Source of the DNA: Pseudomonas graminis
GTDB taxonomy: Bacteria > Pseudomonadota > Gammaproteobacteria > Pseudomonadales > Pseudomonadaceae
Direction: 5' to 3'
NCBI RefSeq assembly: GCF_013201545.1
Contig: NZ_CP053746.1
Location: 5,098,501 to 5,162,500 of the forward strand
Length of the DNA: 64,000 bases
A model generated the notes under the pieces. The model saw only the letters and a list, made by a program, of their open reading frames with translations. It did not search any database and was not told the origin of the DNA. Positions 16,525 through 24,669 of this stretch are shown piece after piece; the stretch's first letter is position 1, and every line of letters starts with the position of its first letter. The position numbers and the translations under genes were made by a program.

Positions 16525-18042
16525 ATGACCGCACCCCGCAACAGCGCCCCGACCCGCTCGGCTTCTGCTTCAGTTTCATCCAGAACAGACCTCATCTACG
16601 GCCTGCATGACCGACCGCATTTCACCGCCGCGATCTTTGCCGCGTTGCAGCACGTGCTCGCCAGTTTCGTTGGCATCATCACCCCAACCCTCATCGTCGG
16701 CAGCGTGCTCGGGCTGGACAGTGAAGTGCCGTACCTGATCAGCATGGCGTTGTTCGTGTCCGGGCTGGGCACCTTCGTTCAGGCCAAACGCTTCGGCCCG
16801 ATCGGTTCGGGCCTGCTGTGTCTGCAGGGCACCAGCTTCTCCTTCCTCAGCGTCATACTCAGCGCGGGGTTTCTGGTGAAGAGTCGCGGCGGCGGCACCG
16901 AGGAAATTCTTTCGACGATCTTCGGCGTGTGCTTCTGCGCGGCGTTCGTCGAAGTCGCCCTCAGCCAGTTCATCGGGAAATTGCGCAAGCTGATCACCCC
17001 GGTGGTCACGGGCACGATCATTACCCTGATGGGCCTGTCGCTGTTGAAAGTGGCGATGACCGACATGGCCGGCGGCTTTGGCGCAAGCGACCTGGGTTCG
17101 GCGGCGAACATGGGCCTGGCAGGTCTGGTGCTGATCACCATCGTGGTCCTCAACCGGTTCAACATCCCGTTACTGCGCCTGAGTGCGATCATCATCGCCC
17201 TGGCCCTGGGCTTCGCCGTCGCGTGGTTCATGGGTCGGGTGGATTTCGCGCAGATGCCCCATGTTCCGGTGATGAGCCTGCCGGTGCCGTTCAAATACGG
17301 CTTTTCCTTCGATCTGCTGGCGTTCATCCCGATCGCGGTGATCTTTCTCGTGTCGCCGCTGGAGGCCGCTGGGGACCTTACCGCCAACTCGATGATTTCC
17401 CGGCAACCGGTGAGTGGGCCGGTGTACATCCGCCGGATCAAGTCGGGGCTGCTGGCGGACGGGCTGAATTCGGCGCTGGCCGCGACGTTCAATAGCTTGC
17501 CCATGGTGACGTTCGCGCAGAACAACGGGGTCATTCAGCTGACCGGCGTGGCCAGCCGCTACGTGGCGTTTTACATCGCCGGGATTCTGGTGCTGCTGGG
17601 CCTGTTTCCGGTCATCGGCGCTGTGCTGCAGCTGATGCCGAAGCCGGTGCTGGGCGGCGCGACGCTGATCATGTTCGGCACTGTGGCCGTGGCGGGCATC
17701 AAGATCCTCTCGGAAGCCGGCCTGCATCGGCGCAATATGCTGATCGTGGCGATTTCCCTGGGCATGGGCCTGGGCGTCGCTGCCGTGCCGGAGGTCTTGC
17801 GCGAGCTGCCCAAGGCGCTGCACAACATTTTCGAATCGCCCATCACCGTCGGCGCGTTCTGCGCGATCATCCTCAATATCTTTCTGCCGGAGGAATACCA
17901 GGAGCCGGAGCTCACCGAATTCGACCCGGAAGCTGCCACGCTTAAGGTGCTGCAGGATCCGCCCCCTAGCCCTGCCGCGGGACCTGACGCAGAACCTCTA
18001 CCGGCGCGCGGGGTCGCACACTTGAATCGTCAGGACGTTTGA
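16525..18042 (+). CDS. Nucleobase:cation symporter (NCS2 family), xanthine/uracil type
   Basis: A 505-residue inner-membrane permease importing a purine or pyrimidine base with a cation. NCS2 signatures are the helix 1 QH pair (ALQHVLASFVGIITP, about residues 38-52), the helix 8 segment VSPLEAAGDLTA with an acidic residue, and TFAQNNGVIQLTGVASR in helix 9-10. The PLEAAGD form and the length resemble the XanQ/uric-acid branch more than UraA, so a purine base is favoured. The tail after residue 460 is hydrophilic and proline-rich. A GGGGCG/CGCCCC hairpin lies directly after the stop. Confidence 0.9.
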   Translation: MTAPRNSAPTRSASASVSSRTDLIYGLHDRPHFTAAIFAALQHVLASFVGIITPTLIVGSVLGLDSEVPYLISMALFVSGLGTFVQAKRFGPIGSGLLCLQGTSFSFLSVILSAGFLVKSRGGGTEEILSTIFGVCFCAAFVEVALSQFIGKLRKLITPVVTGTIITLMGLSLLKVAMTDMAGGFGASDLGSAANMGLAGLVLITIVVLNRFNIPLLRLSAIIIALALGFAVAWFMGRVDFAQMPHVPVMSLPVPFKYGFSFDLLAFIPIAVIFLVSPLEAAGDLTANSMISRQPVSGPVYIRRIKSGLLADGLNSALAATFNSLPMVTFAQNNGVIQLTGVASRYVAFYIAGILVLLGLFPVIGAVLQLMPKPVLGGATLIMFGTVAVAGIKILSEAGLHRRNMLIVAISLGMGLGVAAVPEVLRELPKALHNIFESPITVGAFCAIILNIFLPEEYQEPELTEFDPEAATLKVLQDPPPSPAAGPDAEPLPARGVAHLNRQDV

Positions 18043-18084
18043 AGGGGCGTGTTGCGCCCCAACGGCCTGCCACGGGAGTCACCG

Positions 18085-18567
18085 ATGCCGCTACGCCCGA
18101 TCCGCACCCTCCTCGCCGGCCTGACCCTGGTGCTCGCACTCAGCGCCTGCGCGCTGTTTCCCAACCGCGATCCGCTGAACATCAACGTAGTGGGCATCGA
18201 TCCCCTGCCCGGCCAGGATCTGGAAATCCGCTTCGCCGTGAAGCTGCGCCTGCAAAACCCCAACGACACCGACATCCAGTACGACGGTGTGGCGCTGAAC
18301 CTGGACGTCAACGGCCGCTTGCTGGCCTCTGGCGTCAGTGACCAGAAAGGCACGATCGGGCGGTTTTCCGAAGGCGTGTTGACGGTGCCGGTCACCGTGT
18401 CAGCCTTTGCCGCACTGCGCCAGGCGGTGGGCCTTGCCGATCAGCAACGGCTGGACAACCTGCCCTACGAGCTGCACGGCAAGCTGGCCGGCGGACTGTT
18501 CGGCACGATGCGCTTCGAGGACAGCGGCACGCTGAGCCTGCCGAAACCGGCTAGCGGAAGTTGGTGA
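18085..18567 (+). CDS. LEA type 2 (WHy-domain) lipoprotein
   Basis: A 160-residue predicted lipoprotein with lipobox LALSAC (Cys-22) and a WHy/LEA-14-like beta domain (VVGIDPLPGQDLEIRFAVKLRLQNPND, typical of group 2 LEA proteins). Proteins of this type occur in Pseudomonas and are linked to desiccation and stress tolerance, but the molecular role is unclear. Asp follows the lipidated cysteine region only at some distance (CALFPNRD), so outer-membrane sorting is likely. ATG 18085 has GGGAG upstream. It follows the permease by 42 bases, with a short hairpin (18044-18060) between. Confidence 0.82.
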   Translation: MPLRPIRTLLAGLTLVLALSACALFPNRDPLNINVVGIDPLPGQDLEIRFAVKLRLQNPNDTDIQYDGVALNLDVNGRLLASGVSDQKGTIGRFSEGVLTVPVTVSAFAALRQAVGLADQQRLDNLPYELHGKLAGGLFGTMRFEDSGTLSLPKPASGSW

Positions 18568-18599
18568 CACCGCGCCCCATGACCGATTTTGAGCTTCCA

Positions 18600-18624
18600 G
18601 TGGGACCGGCTTTAGCCGGGAAGG
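18600..18624. repeat. Single REP element
   Basis: GTGGGACCGGCTTTAGCCGGGAAGG, a full-consensus copy located between two convergent genes. Confidence 0.85.
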
Positions 18625-18649
18625 CATCAAAAGCGCTGTATTGAATCCC

Positions 18650-18907
18650 TCAACCCCGCGCCGCCGCCACCAGACGATTGACCTCGGCGCGCACCATGTT
18701 GGCGTACTCCGGTGGCGACATGGCGTCGAGTTCACCGCGCACCCACTCCGACCATTTGCCCTTGCGTTTGGCCCGCTCGCCCATCAACCGGGCAGCGTCA
18801 CCCTTGGCCTTGCCCAGATTGCTCTGCCACAGATCGAACAGACGAGACTTTTCGTCCTCGATGGCGGCGCGTTCCGGAAGGGTTTTATTGGCCAGGTTGT
18901 AGCTCAT
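18650..18907 (-). CDS. Small conserved-looking protein of unknown function
   Basis: An 85-residue, charged, probably helical protein beginning MSYNLANKTLPERAAIEDEK and ending in alternating helix-forming residues (YANMVRAEVNRLVAAARG). No signal peptide, transmembrane helix or known motif was seen. ATG 18907 is preferred over an upstream in-frame start because family-like sequence begins there and AGGTAC lies before it. It converges on the LEA lipoprotein gene and is divergent from a YqjD-like gene. I do not recognise the family. Confidence 0.6.
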   Translation of the reverse strand: MSYNLANKTLPERAAIEDEKSRLFDLWQSNLGKAKGDAARLMGERAKRKGKWSEWVRGELDAMSPPEYANMVRAEVNRLVAAARG

Positions 18908-19125
18908 GGTATGTACCTCGATGTGCAAAACGAAACGCATGAACGGAGCCGTATCGGCTCGAAAAACGTCAGCATCTTACACCCGGTGAAGACAATTCCC
19001 GACCCTGTTCATTGTACTTTTTTGGCCGCCGGGTACTTTTTGGCCGCCGGCGGATTTGGGCTGCAACTTTTTAGGCACTCAAAACTCCATTGCACACTGC
19101 CATAACCACTGAAAGGAAATTTGCC

Positions 19126-19446
19126 ATGGCTCGTAAAACTGCTGCCCAAAACGCCGCTGTCGAACAGATCAAGGATCAAGCGTTCAGCGAACTGGCCGCC
19201 CTCATTGAAGAGTCCGACAAATTGCTGAAGGACAGCGCCTCACTGGTTGGCGAAGAAGCCGACACCGTGCGCGCTCAACTGAGCCAGAAGCTCAAGCAGG
19301 CCATGGAGTCCGTGAGCAGCGTGCGCGAACGCGCCAAGCCAGCCGTCGATGCCACCGAAAACTACATCGGCGGCCACCCATGGCAGACCGTGGCGGTCTC
19401 TGCGGGCTTCGGTCTGGTCGTGGGTCTGCTGCTGGGCCGTCGTTGA
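19126..19446 (+). CDS. DUF883 membrane protein, ElaB/YqjD family
   Basis: A 106-residue protein with a long amphipathic helical N-terminal part (EQIKDQAFSELAALIEESDKLLKDSASLVGEEADTVR) and a C-terminal transmembrane anchor with glycine-rich end (GGHPWQTVAVSAGFGLVVGLLLGRR). This is the layout of ElaB/YqjD/YgaM proteins, which in E. coli bind ribosomes at the membrane in stationary phase. ATG 19126 follows GAAAGGAAA and is better than the longer in-frame start. It stands alone. Confidence 0.9.
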   Translation: MARKTAAQNAAVEQIKDQAFSELAALIEESDKLLKDSASLVGEEADTVRAQLSQKLKQAMESVSSVRERAKPAVDATENYIGGHPWQTVAVSAGFGLVVGLLLGRR

Positions 19447-19518
19447 TCATCGACGTCTGACTCTGCTTCAAGACGGGCTTTGGCCGGGGCATCCCTTGAT
19501 GTCACCGGCCTCGGATCC

Positions 19519-19872
19519 TCAGGAGTGTGGCGGGATCACTTCCAGCTGCGACAGTCGATGGGCCTTGGCCATCGCGGCATCGATATCCATCTTAGCCTTC
19601 TCGGCGTCAGCCTGAGACTCGAACGGCCCGATCATGACCACTTCTCTGCCATCGACCTTCACCACGTAAGACGGGTAATGGTGCTCAACCAGCCAATAGG
19701 TCATGTCGCTCAGCGCTTCCTTCAAATGGACACGAATGGTCCATTGCTGCGAAGCCGGCGTCGGCGCTTCCGCCACCGAGTCAGTGCTCGGAACCTGGGC
19801 GGGTGTCGCCGGCTTGCCGCCATCACAACCCGCCAGCATCAACACCGCTACCATCATTGCCATCTTGCGCAC
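19519..19872 (-). CDS. Small SPOR-like lipoprotein
   Basis: A 117-residue predicted lipoprotein with lipobox LMLAGC (Cys-16) and a proline/alanine linker. It ends in a domain of about 70 residues (WTIRVHLKEALSDMTYWLVEHHYPSYVVKVDGREVVMIGPFESQADAEKAK) whose pattern, including IGPFxSxxxAxxA, is that of a SPOR peptidoglycan-binding repeat. A GTG start at 19872 is chosen because GAGGAG lies eight bases before it. Binding to denuded septal glycan is inferred from the domain. It is divergent from the pqi operon. Confidence 0.75.
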   Translation of the reverse strand: MRKMAMMVAVLMLAGCDGGKPATPAQVPSTDSVAEAPTPASQQWTIRVHLKEALSDMTYWLVEHHYPSYVVKVDGREVVMIGPFESQADAEKAKMDIDAAMAKAHRLSQLEVIPPHS

Positions 19873-20190
19873 GTCTGTTGCTCCTCGTTTGAAGTGGCGG
19901 GAGTCTATCACCGCAGGTGGATGCGAGTTGTAACTGGCCGCCGCTACAATGCTCGGCCACAACAGCGAACTCGCTTTCAACCCTGCCTGTGACAGCATTC
20001 TGAAAAGAGCGCGACCGCCTTTGCAAAATTACGCCGAACCCAATGATGGCACTGTGGTCAATCTTTCAAGTCTTCTCGCCGGCGCGTCTTTCATGACATT
20101 CACTTCAACTAATGCGAGCCTGCGCTTGGCCGACAGGGTATCGTTGCCCGCCCAACGCCCACACGCGCAATCGACGAAAGCCGATCTATC
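19873..20190. other. Divergent intergenic region before the pqi operon
   Basis: About 320 bases between the SPOR-like lipoprotein gene and pqiA. I see no terminator, repeat, well-spaced promoter or convincing small gene here. It must hold the promoters of both units. Confidence 0.4.
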
Positions 20191-20907
20191 GTGAACACAT
20201 CCATGACTTCCGCGACGCCCGCGCCGATGACTGACATTTCTCACCGCCAGGCCCATGCATCCGAGCAACCGCCCGCGCCAGCGCTGGGCGAGACGCACGC
20301 GCGCGCTGATCAGTGGATCATCTGCGAGCATTGCGACTCGGTCTACGAGGCCATGCCCCTGAACAGAGGCGAGGCTGCCTATTGCCTGCGCTGCGCCGCG
20401 ATTCTGCGCCGCAGTCACCGGCTGACCATCGAGCAACTGCTCGCACTGAGCCTCGCCGCCTGCGTCCTGTTCATCTTCGCCAACGTGTTTCCGGTCATCA
20501 GCATCAGCATGCAAGGCCTGCACAACGAGGTAACCCTCTGGGGTTCGGTTCAAGCGCTGGCCCAGGGGCAGATCACGCTGATCGCCCTGGTCGCAGGGCT
20601 GGCCATCATTCTCGCGCCGGCGCTGCAGATCGCCCTGCTGTTCTGGGTACTGGCGCATGCCCATCGCGGCGAGATCGCCCCCGGCTTCAAGATGTGCATG
20701 CGCACCCTCGAACACTTGCGGCCCTGGAGCATGCTGGAGGTGTGCCTGCTGGGGATTCTGGTGGCGATCGTCAAGCTGGCAGGCATGCTGGACGTACACG
20801 CAGGCGCAGGCCTGTGGGCCATGGCAATGCTGATGGTGCTGATCCTGTTGATCGCCGGCAAAGACATCCGCCGCCTGTGGGACGAACTGGGAGTTGAACC
20901 GGAATGA
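20191..20907 (+). CDS. pqiA: Paraquat-inducible protein A, first half-protein
   Basis: A 238-residue inner-membrane protein of the PqiA family. A zinc-ribbon-like pair (ICEHCDSVYE, CLRCAAIL) at about residues 45-75 is followed by about four transmembrane helices. E. coli PqiA is one protein of two such halves; here the halves are separate genes. PqiABC is an MCE-type system thought to move lipids between inner and outer membranes. The start is uncertain: GTG 20191 or ATG 20203, neither with a strong ribosome-binding site. Its stop overlaps the next start (ATGA). Confidence 0.87.
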   Translation: MNTSMTSATPAPMTDISHRQAHASEQPPAPALGETHARADQWIICEHCDSVYEAMPLNRGEAAYCLRCAAILRRSHRLTIEQLLALSLAACVLFIFANVFPVISISMQGLHNEVTLWGSVQALAQGQITLIALVAGLAIILAPALQIALLFWVLAHAHRGEIAPGFKMCMRTLEHLRPWSMLEVCLLGILVAIVKLAGMLDVHAGAGLWAMAMLMVLILLIAGKDIRRLWDELGVEPE

Positions 20908-21521
20908 ACGGCATTCCCTACGCCCGCGACTACAAAGTCACCTTGTGTCACGTGTGCAGTTACGTCTGCCCGGAAGACGCCCATGAATGCCCGCGCTGCG
21001 ATTCGCCGGTGCATCGGCGCAAGCCCAACAGCCTGACGCGCACCTGGGCATTCCTGATTGCAGGGCTGATCTTCTACATTCCGGCCAACCTGCTGCCGGT
21101 GATGTATACGACCATGCTCGGCAGCAGCAGTGAGAACACCATCATGAGCGGGGTCATCGAGTTCGCCGAAAGCGGCTCATGGGACATCGCCATCCTGATT
21201 TTCATCGCCAGCGTGGTCGTGCCCTGCATCAAGTTTCTGGTGCTGGGGCTGATGCTGGTGACTTGCCAGCGCCGCAGCACATGGGCGATGCGCGAGCGCT
21301 CGCGGCTGTTTCGTTTCATTGAACTGATCGGCTACTGGTCCATGCTCGACGTGCTGGTGGTCGCGCTAGTGGCAGCGCTGGTTCAGTTTCGCGGGCTCAG
21401 CACCATCGAGCCGCGCCTTGGCATTCTGTTTTTTGGTTTGGTGGTGGTGATGACCATGCTTGCCGCCATGACGTTCGATCCCCGGCTAATCTGGGACGCA
21501 GAGGTTGAAGATGTCCGATAA
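20904..21521 (+). CDS. pqiA: Paraquat-inducible protein A, second half-protein
   Basis: A 205-residue inner-membrane protein homologous in plan to its neighbour: an N-terminal CHVC...CPRC ribbon (residues about 15-36) then four helices, with FYIPANLLPVMYTT and ELIGYWSMLDVLVVALVAALV typical of PqiA. It overlaps the first pqiA gene by four bases and the pqiB start by eleven, so the operon is tightly coupled. The two half-proteins probably assemble as the inner-membrane partner of PqiB. Confidence 0.9.
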   Translation: MNGIPYARDYKVTLCHVCSYVCPEDAHECPRCDSPVHRRKPNSLTRTWAFLIAGLIFYIPANLLPVMYTTMLGSSSENTIMSGVIEFAESGSWDIAILIFIASVVVPCIKFLVLGLMLVTCQRRSTWAMRERSRLFRFIELIGYWSMLDVLVVALVAALVQFRGLSTIEPRLGILFFGLVVVMTMLAAMTFDPRLIWDAEVEDVR

Positions 21522-23187
21522 CACCCTACCCCCCTCCCCGCCGACCCGACCGCAGGTCAAGGCACGCAAGGTCCGCGTGTCACTGGTCTGGCTGGTGCCG
21601 ATCGTCGCCGCCCTGATCGGCTTGTCGATGGTGGTTCATGACTTCCTCAACGTCGGCCCCAAAGTGGTGGTGAGCTTCCTCACGGCCGAAGGTCTGGAAG
21701 CCAAGAAAACCCAGGTCAAGTACAAGAACGTGGTCATCGGCATGGTCACCGACATCGAACTCAGCGATGACCGCACTCACGTGCTGGCAAGCATCGACCT
21801 GAACCAGTCGGCCGTGCCGTTCACCCGCGCCGACACACAGTACTGGGTGGTGCGGCCGCGGATCGGCGCCCATGGCGTGACCGGCGTCGATACCCTGTTA
21901 TCAGGGGCGTTCATCGGCGCCGATGCCGGCAACTCGGAAGAAACCAAGAAAGACTTCACTGGCCTGGAAACCCCGCCGGCCGTGACGTTTGGCGAGAAAG
22001 GCAAGCGCTTCATTCTGCACACCGACGACCTTGGCTCGCTGGACATCGGCTCGCCGGTGTACTTCCGCCGCATCCAGGTGGGCCAGGTCGTGGCCTACGA
22101 ACTGGCGAAGGACGGCAAGGGTGTGGACGTCGAAATTTTCGTCGGCGCGCCCAACGATCAATTCGTCCTCGACGATTCACGCTTCTGGAACGCCAGCGGT
22201 GTGGACGTCACCCTCGGTGCTTCGGGCCTGAAAGTCTCCACCCAGTCCATGGCGTCGATCCTCTCCGGCGGTATCGCCTTCCGTGAACCCAAGTACAGTC
22301 CGGACGCCAAGCCGGCCAACGGCAACGCCGAATTCAAGCTGTTTGAGGACCAGGCCACTGCGCTGGCCCCGCCCGACGGCGAACCCAAATACATCCGCAT
22401 GCGCTTCAACCAGTCGCTGCGCGGCCTTGTGGTCAATGCGCCGGTGGACTTCCTCGGCGTCAATGTGGGCCGCGTGGTGTCCGTTGACCTCGACTATGAC
22501 GCGGCGACGGGCACCTTCCCCGGCATCGTCGGCGCCGTGATCTATCCACAGCGGCTGGGCGCAGCCAATGACAAGCTGAAACAGCAGGCCGGCGGCGGCG
22601 ACGATGAAGAGCAGACCTCCAGAATTCTCGGTCAGTTTGTCGAGCGCGGGCTGCGGGCGCAGGTGCGCACCGGCAACCTGCTGACCGGCCAGCTTTATGT
22701 GGCCATGGATTTCGATCCCAAGGCGGCGAAGATTTCCTATAACGCCAAGGCGCGTCCGTTGGAGATTCCGACGGTGCCCGGCAGTTTCGATAAGCTGCAG
22801 GAGCAGTTGCAGCAGTTTGTCGACAAGCTTGGCAAGATCCCCCTCGACGACCTGGCAAAGAACCTCAACGGCAGCCTGATCGAACTCCAGAAAACCATGA
22901 AGCAGGTCAACAGCGACGTGTTGCCACAGATGCGTGGCGCGTTGCAGCAAGCGCAAAAAACCTTGGGCACGGCCAACGAAGCGCTGTCGGATGACTCGCC
23001 GGCACGTCAGCAACTGGGTCAGGCCATGGACGAAGTCCAGCGGACGGCGCGCTCAGTGCGGGTGTTGACCGACTTCCTCAGTCGCCATCCGGAATCGCTG
23101 ATTCGCGGTCGCACTGGCGATGCGGCGCCCGGTTCGTATAAAGGATCATCCTCTTCCCGTGAAATCGCTCCGGAGCCGGCCCAATGA
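21511..23187 (+). CDS. pqiB: MCE-domain protein PqiB
   Basis: A 558-residue protein with a short cytoplasmic N-terminus, one transmembrane helix (about residues 20-42, VSLVWLVPIVAALIGLSMVV) and three tandem MlaD/MCE domains (starting near residues 47, 165 and 290). It ends in a long helical needle (KLQEQLQQFVDKLGKI onward). In E. coli PqiB forms a hexameric tunnel across the periplasm for lipid passage. ATG 21511 follows GAGG and is used instead of the TTG six bases earlier. Its stop overlaps pqiC by ATGA. Confidence 0.95.
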   Translation: MSDNTLPPSPPTRPQVKARKVRVSLVWLVPIVAALIGLSMVVHDFLNVGPKVVVSFLTAEGLEAKKTQVKYKNVVIGMVTDIELSDDRTHVLASIDLNQSAVPFTRADTQYWVVRPRIGAHGVTGVDTLLSGAFIGADAGNSEETKKDFTGLETPPAVTFGEKGKRFILHTDDLGSLDIGSPVYFRRIQVGQVVAYELAKDGKGVDVEIFVGAPNDQFVLDDSRFWNASGVDVTLGASGLKVSTQSMASILSGGIAFREPKYSPDAKPANGNAEFKLFEDQATALAPPDGEPKYIRMRFNQSLRGLVVNAPVDFLGVNVGRVVSVDLDYDAATGTFPGIVGAVIYPQRLGAANDKLKQQAGGGDDEEQTSRILGQFVERGLRAQVRTGNLLTGQLYVAMDFDPKAAKISYNAKARPLEIPTVPGSFDKLQEQLQQFVDKLGKIPLDDLAKNLNGSLIELQKTMKQVNSDVLPQMRGALQQAQKTLGTANEALSDDSPARQQLGQAMDEVQRTARSVRVLTDFLSRHPESLIRGRTGDAAPGSYKGSSSSREIAPEPAQ

Positions 23188-23807
23188 CGCTGCGTAATTC
23201 TCTTCTCGCCCTGGGGTGTGTGCTCGGTGTGGCGGCCTGCGCCTCCACGCCGACCCACTATTACACGTTGATCGCGCCGGCCACTCCGGTGCCGGCGAAT
23301 GTAAGCCCGGCGCCGTTTCAGTTCGAAATGCAGGCTGTGCTCATGGCGGTGCAGGTCGACCAGCCGCCGCTGGTCATCCGCCAGGGTAATGGCAGCCTGG
23401 CGATTCTGGAGAACGAACGCTGGGGCGCGCCGTTGGGCGATGAATTCCATGACGCGCTGACTGGACAGCTGGAGCGTCGCTTCGGGTCCCGAGACCTTGC
23501 CGGGCTGCCGAAACAGAGTAACCAGCCGGTGCTATCGGTGCGCACCGACGTACGTCGCTTTGAATCGGTGCTGGATCAATACGCCCTGATCGACGTGGTC
23601 TGGAACCTGAGCCTGCGCGGCAGCGGTGCCGGGCCCGGTACCCAGCGACAGACCCTTACCTGCAGCAGCGTGATTCGGCAACCAGCAGCACTCGGCATGG
23701 AAAACCTGGTGCTCGCTCATCAGCAAGCCGTGTCGGCTCTCGCTGAAGCCATCGCGCGGACCGCCTCGCAATGGGCGCGCCAACCCGATGCCCGCTGCCC
23801 TTCCTGA
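23184..23807 (+). CDS. pqiC: PqiC/YmbA lipoprotein
   Basis: A 207-residue lipoprotein with lipobox GVAAC (Cys-19) followed by the ABC-type transport auxiliary (DUF330) domain: THYYTLIAP, then the VDQPPLVIRQGNGSLAILENERWGAPL strand-loop region that marks PqiC/YmbA. In E. coli PqiC sits in the outer membrane and docks the PqiB needle. It is the last gene of the pqiA-pqiA-pqiB-pqiC operon. No strong terminator is visible after it. Confidence 0.92.
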   Translation: MTLRNSLLALGCVLGVAACASTPTHYYTLIAPATPVPANVSPAPFQFEMQAVLMAVQVDQPPLVIRQGNGSLAILENERWGAPLGDEFHDALTGQLERRFGSRDLAGLPKQSNQPVLSVRTDVRRFESVLDQYALIDVVWNLSLRGSGAGPGTQRQTLTCSSVIRQPAALGMENLVLAHQQAVSALAEAIARTASQWARQPDARCPS

Positions 23808-23915
23808 CAGCGTCGACGCCCGGTCCCCAGACGCCCGGGCGTTCCCATCAGCGCACCTCCTTCACGCCACTATCCATAAAGCCCACCGGTCCTACCCAAG
23901 TCATTCGTTCGAATG

Positions 23916-23928
23916 GTTGTAATACAAC
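23916..23928. promoter_or_regulatory. Palindrome GTTGTA-A-TACAAC, candidate operator
   Basis: A perfect 6-1-6 palindrome in the gap before the phage-repressor-like gene at 24127, followed 20 bases later by a half-site-like CTACAACACG. Autoregulation by the downstream regulator is a reasonable guess. The remainder of the 319-base gap (23808-24126) shows no gene. Confidence 0.45.
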
Positions 23929-24126
23929 TGTTTGAGAAAATTCCTACAACACGCTATTTTCGGATCCACATTCAAACCGAATGACGGTATTGTCTGGTCC
24001 TGTATGAATAGACAAATCTCTTAAGCCGCACCCGTTTGCGTTGATCTGCTCATCCTCCCGCCGAGTCGGTCCATGAATTCGCATTCAGCTGCTTGACCTC
24101 AGGGATCCTCAAACGGAGTTGAGCAC

Positions 24127-24597
24127 ATGAAAGGCATTGGCCTGCGACTCAGGCAGGAACGCAACAGACTGAAGCTGTCACAGAGCGCATTAGGCGCTAT
24201 TGGCGGCGTCGAGACCAACGCACAGGGCAATTACGAGAACGGCACCCGGTCGCCGAAGGCCGATTATCTGCTGCGCATCGCCGAGGCCGGTGTCGACCTG
24301 AACTACGTCATGAGTGGCAACAGGGCATCGCCGAGCGCAGTGAACAGAGCATCGGTGATAGATCCTGAGGAACCGCCGGACGTATACCCCCATCTCACCA
24401 AAGTCACCCATCAGCTGCACCGTAATTTATACGGCCTCATTGAGGCTTCGCTGCAGTTGACGCAACTCATCGAAGTGCGCAACCACGATGCTCGGTTCAG
24501 CGAAGCAACGGTGCAGCTGGAAACGATCCGGGTTGAAGCGCAGTCGCTGGCCCAGGCCACGATGAAGTTGATCTTCGAGACCTCGAAGCTGGTGTAA
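24127..24597 (+). CDS. XRE-family (phage-repressor-like) regulator
   Basis: A 156-residue protein. Residues 1-65 form a Cro/CI-type helix-turn-helix (GIGLRLRQERNRLKLSQSALGAIGG, NYENGTRSPKADYLLRIAEAGVDLNYVMSG). The C-terminal 90 residues are helical (HQLHRNLYGLIEASLQLTQLIEV) and lack the Ser/Lys peptidase of LexA/CI repressors. It stands alone with no prophage genes nearby and resembles single-copy regulators found in Pseudomonas chromosomes. Targets are unknown. A palindrome about 200 bases upstream could be its own operator. Confidence 0.8.
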   Translation: MKGIGLRLRQERNRLKLSQSALGAIGGVETNAQGNYENGTRSPKADYLLRIAEAGVDLNYVMSGNRASPSAVNRASVIDPEEPPDVYPHLTKVTHQLHRNLYGLIEASLQLTQLIEVRNHDARFSEATVQLETIRVEAQSLAQATMKLIFETSKLV

Positions 24598-24618
24598 AGC
24601 GGCATGGTAGGAGATGAG

Positions 24619-24649
24619 GCTGTGTGGGGAGAGGCCCTCCTCACACAGC
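24619..24649. terminator. Hairpin between convergent genes (XRE regulator and araH)
   Basis: A 13-base-pair stem (GCTGTGTGGGGAG with CTCCTCACACAGC, one G-U wobble) and a five-base loop. No U-run follows on either strand, so it may stabilise transcript ends or block transcription rather than act as a standard intrinsic terminator. Confidence 0.5.
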
Positions 24650-24669
24650 GCAGTCCAGACGACCCCGAA

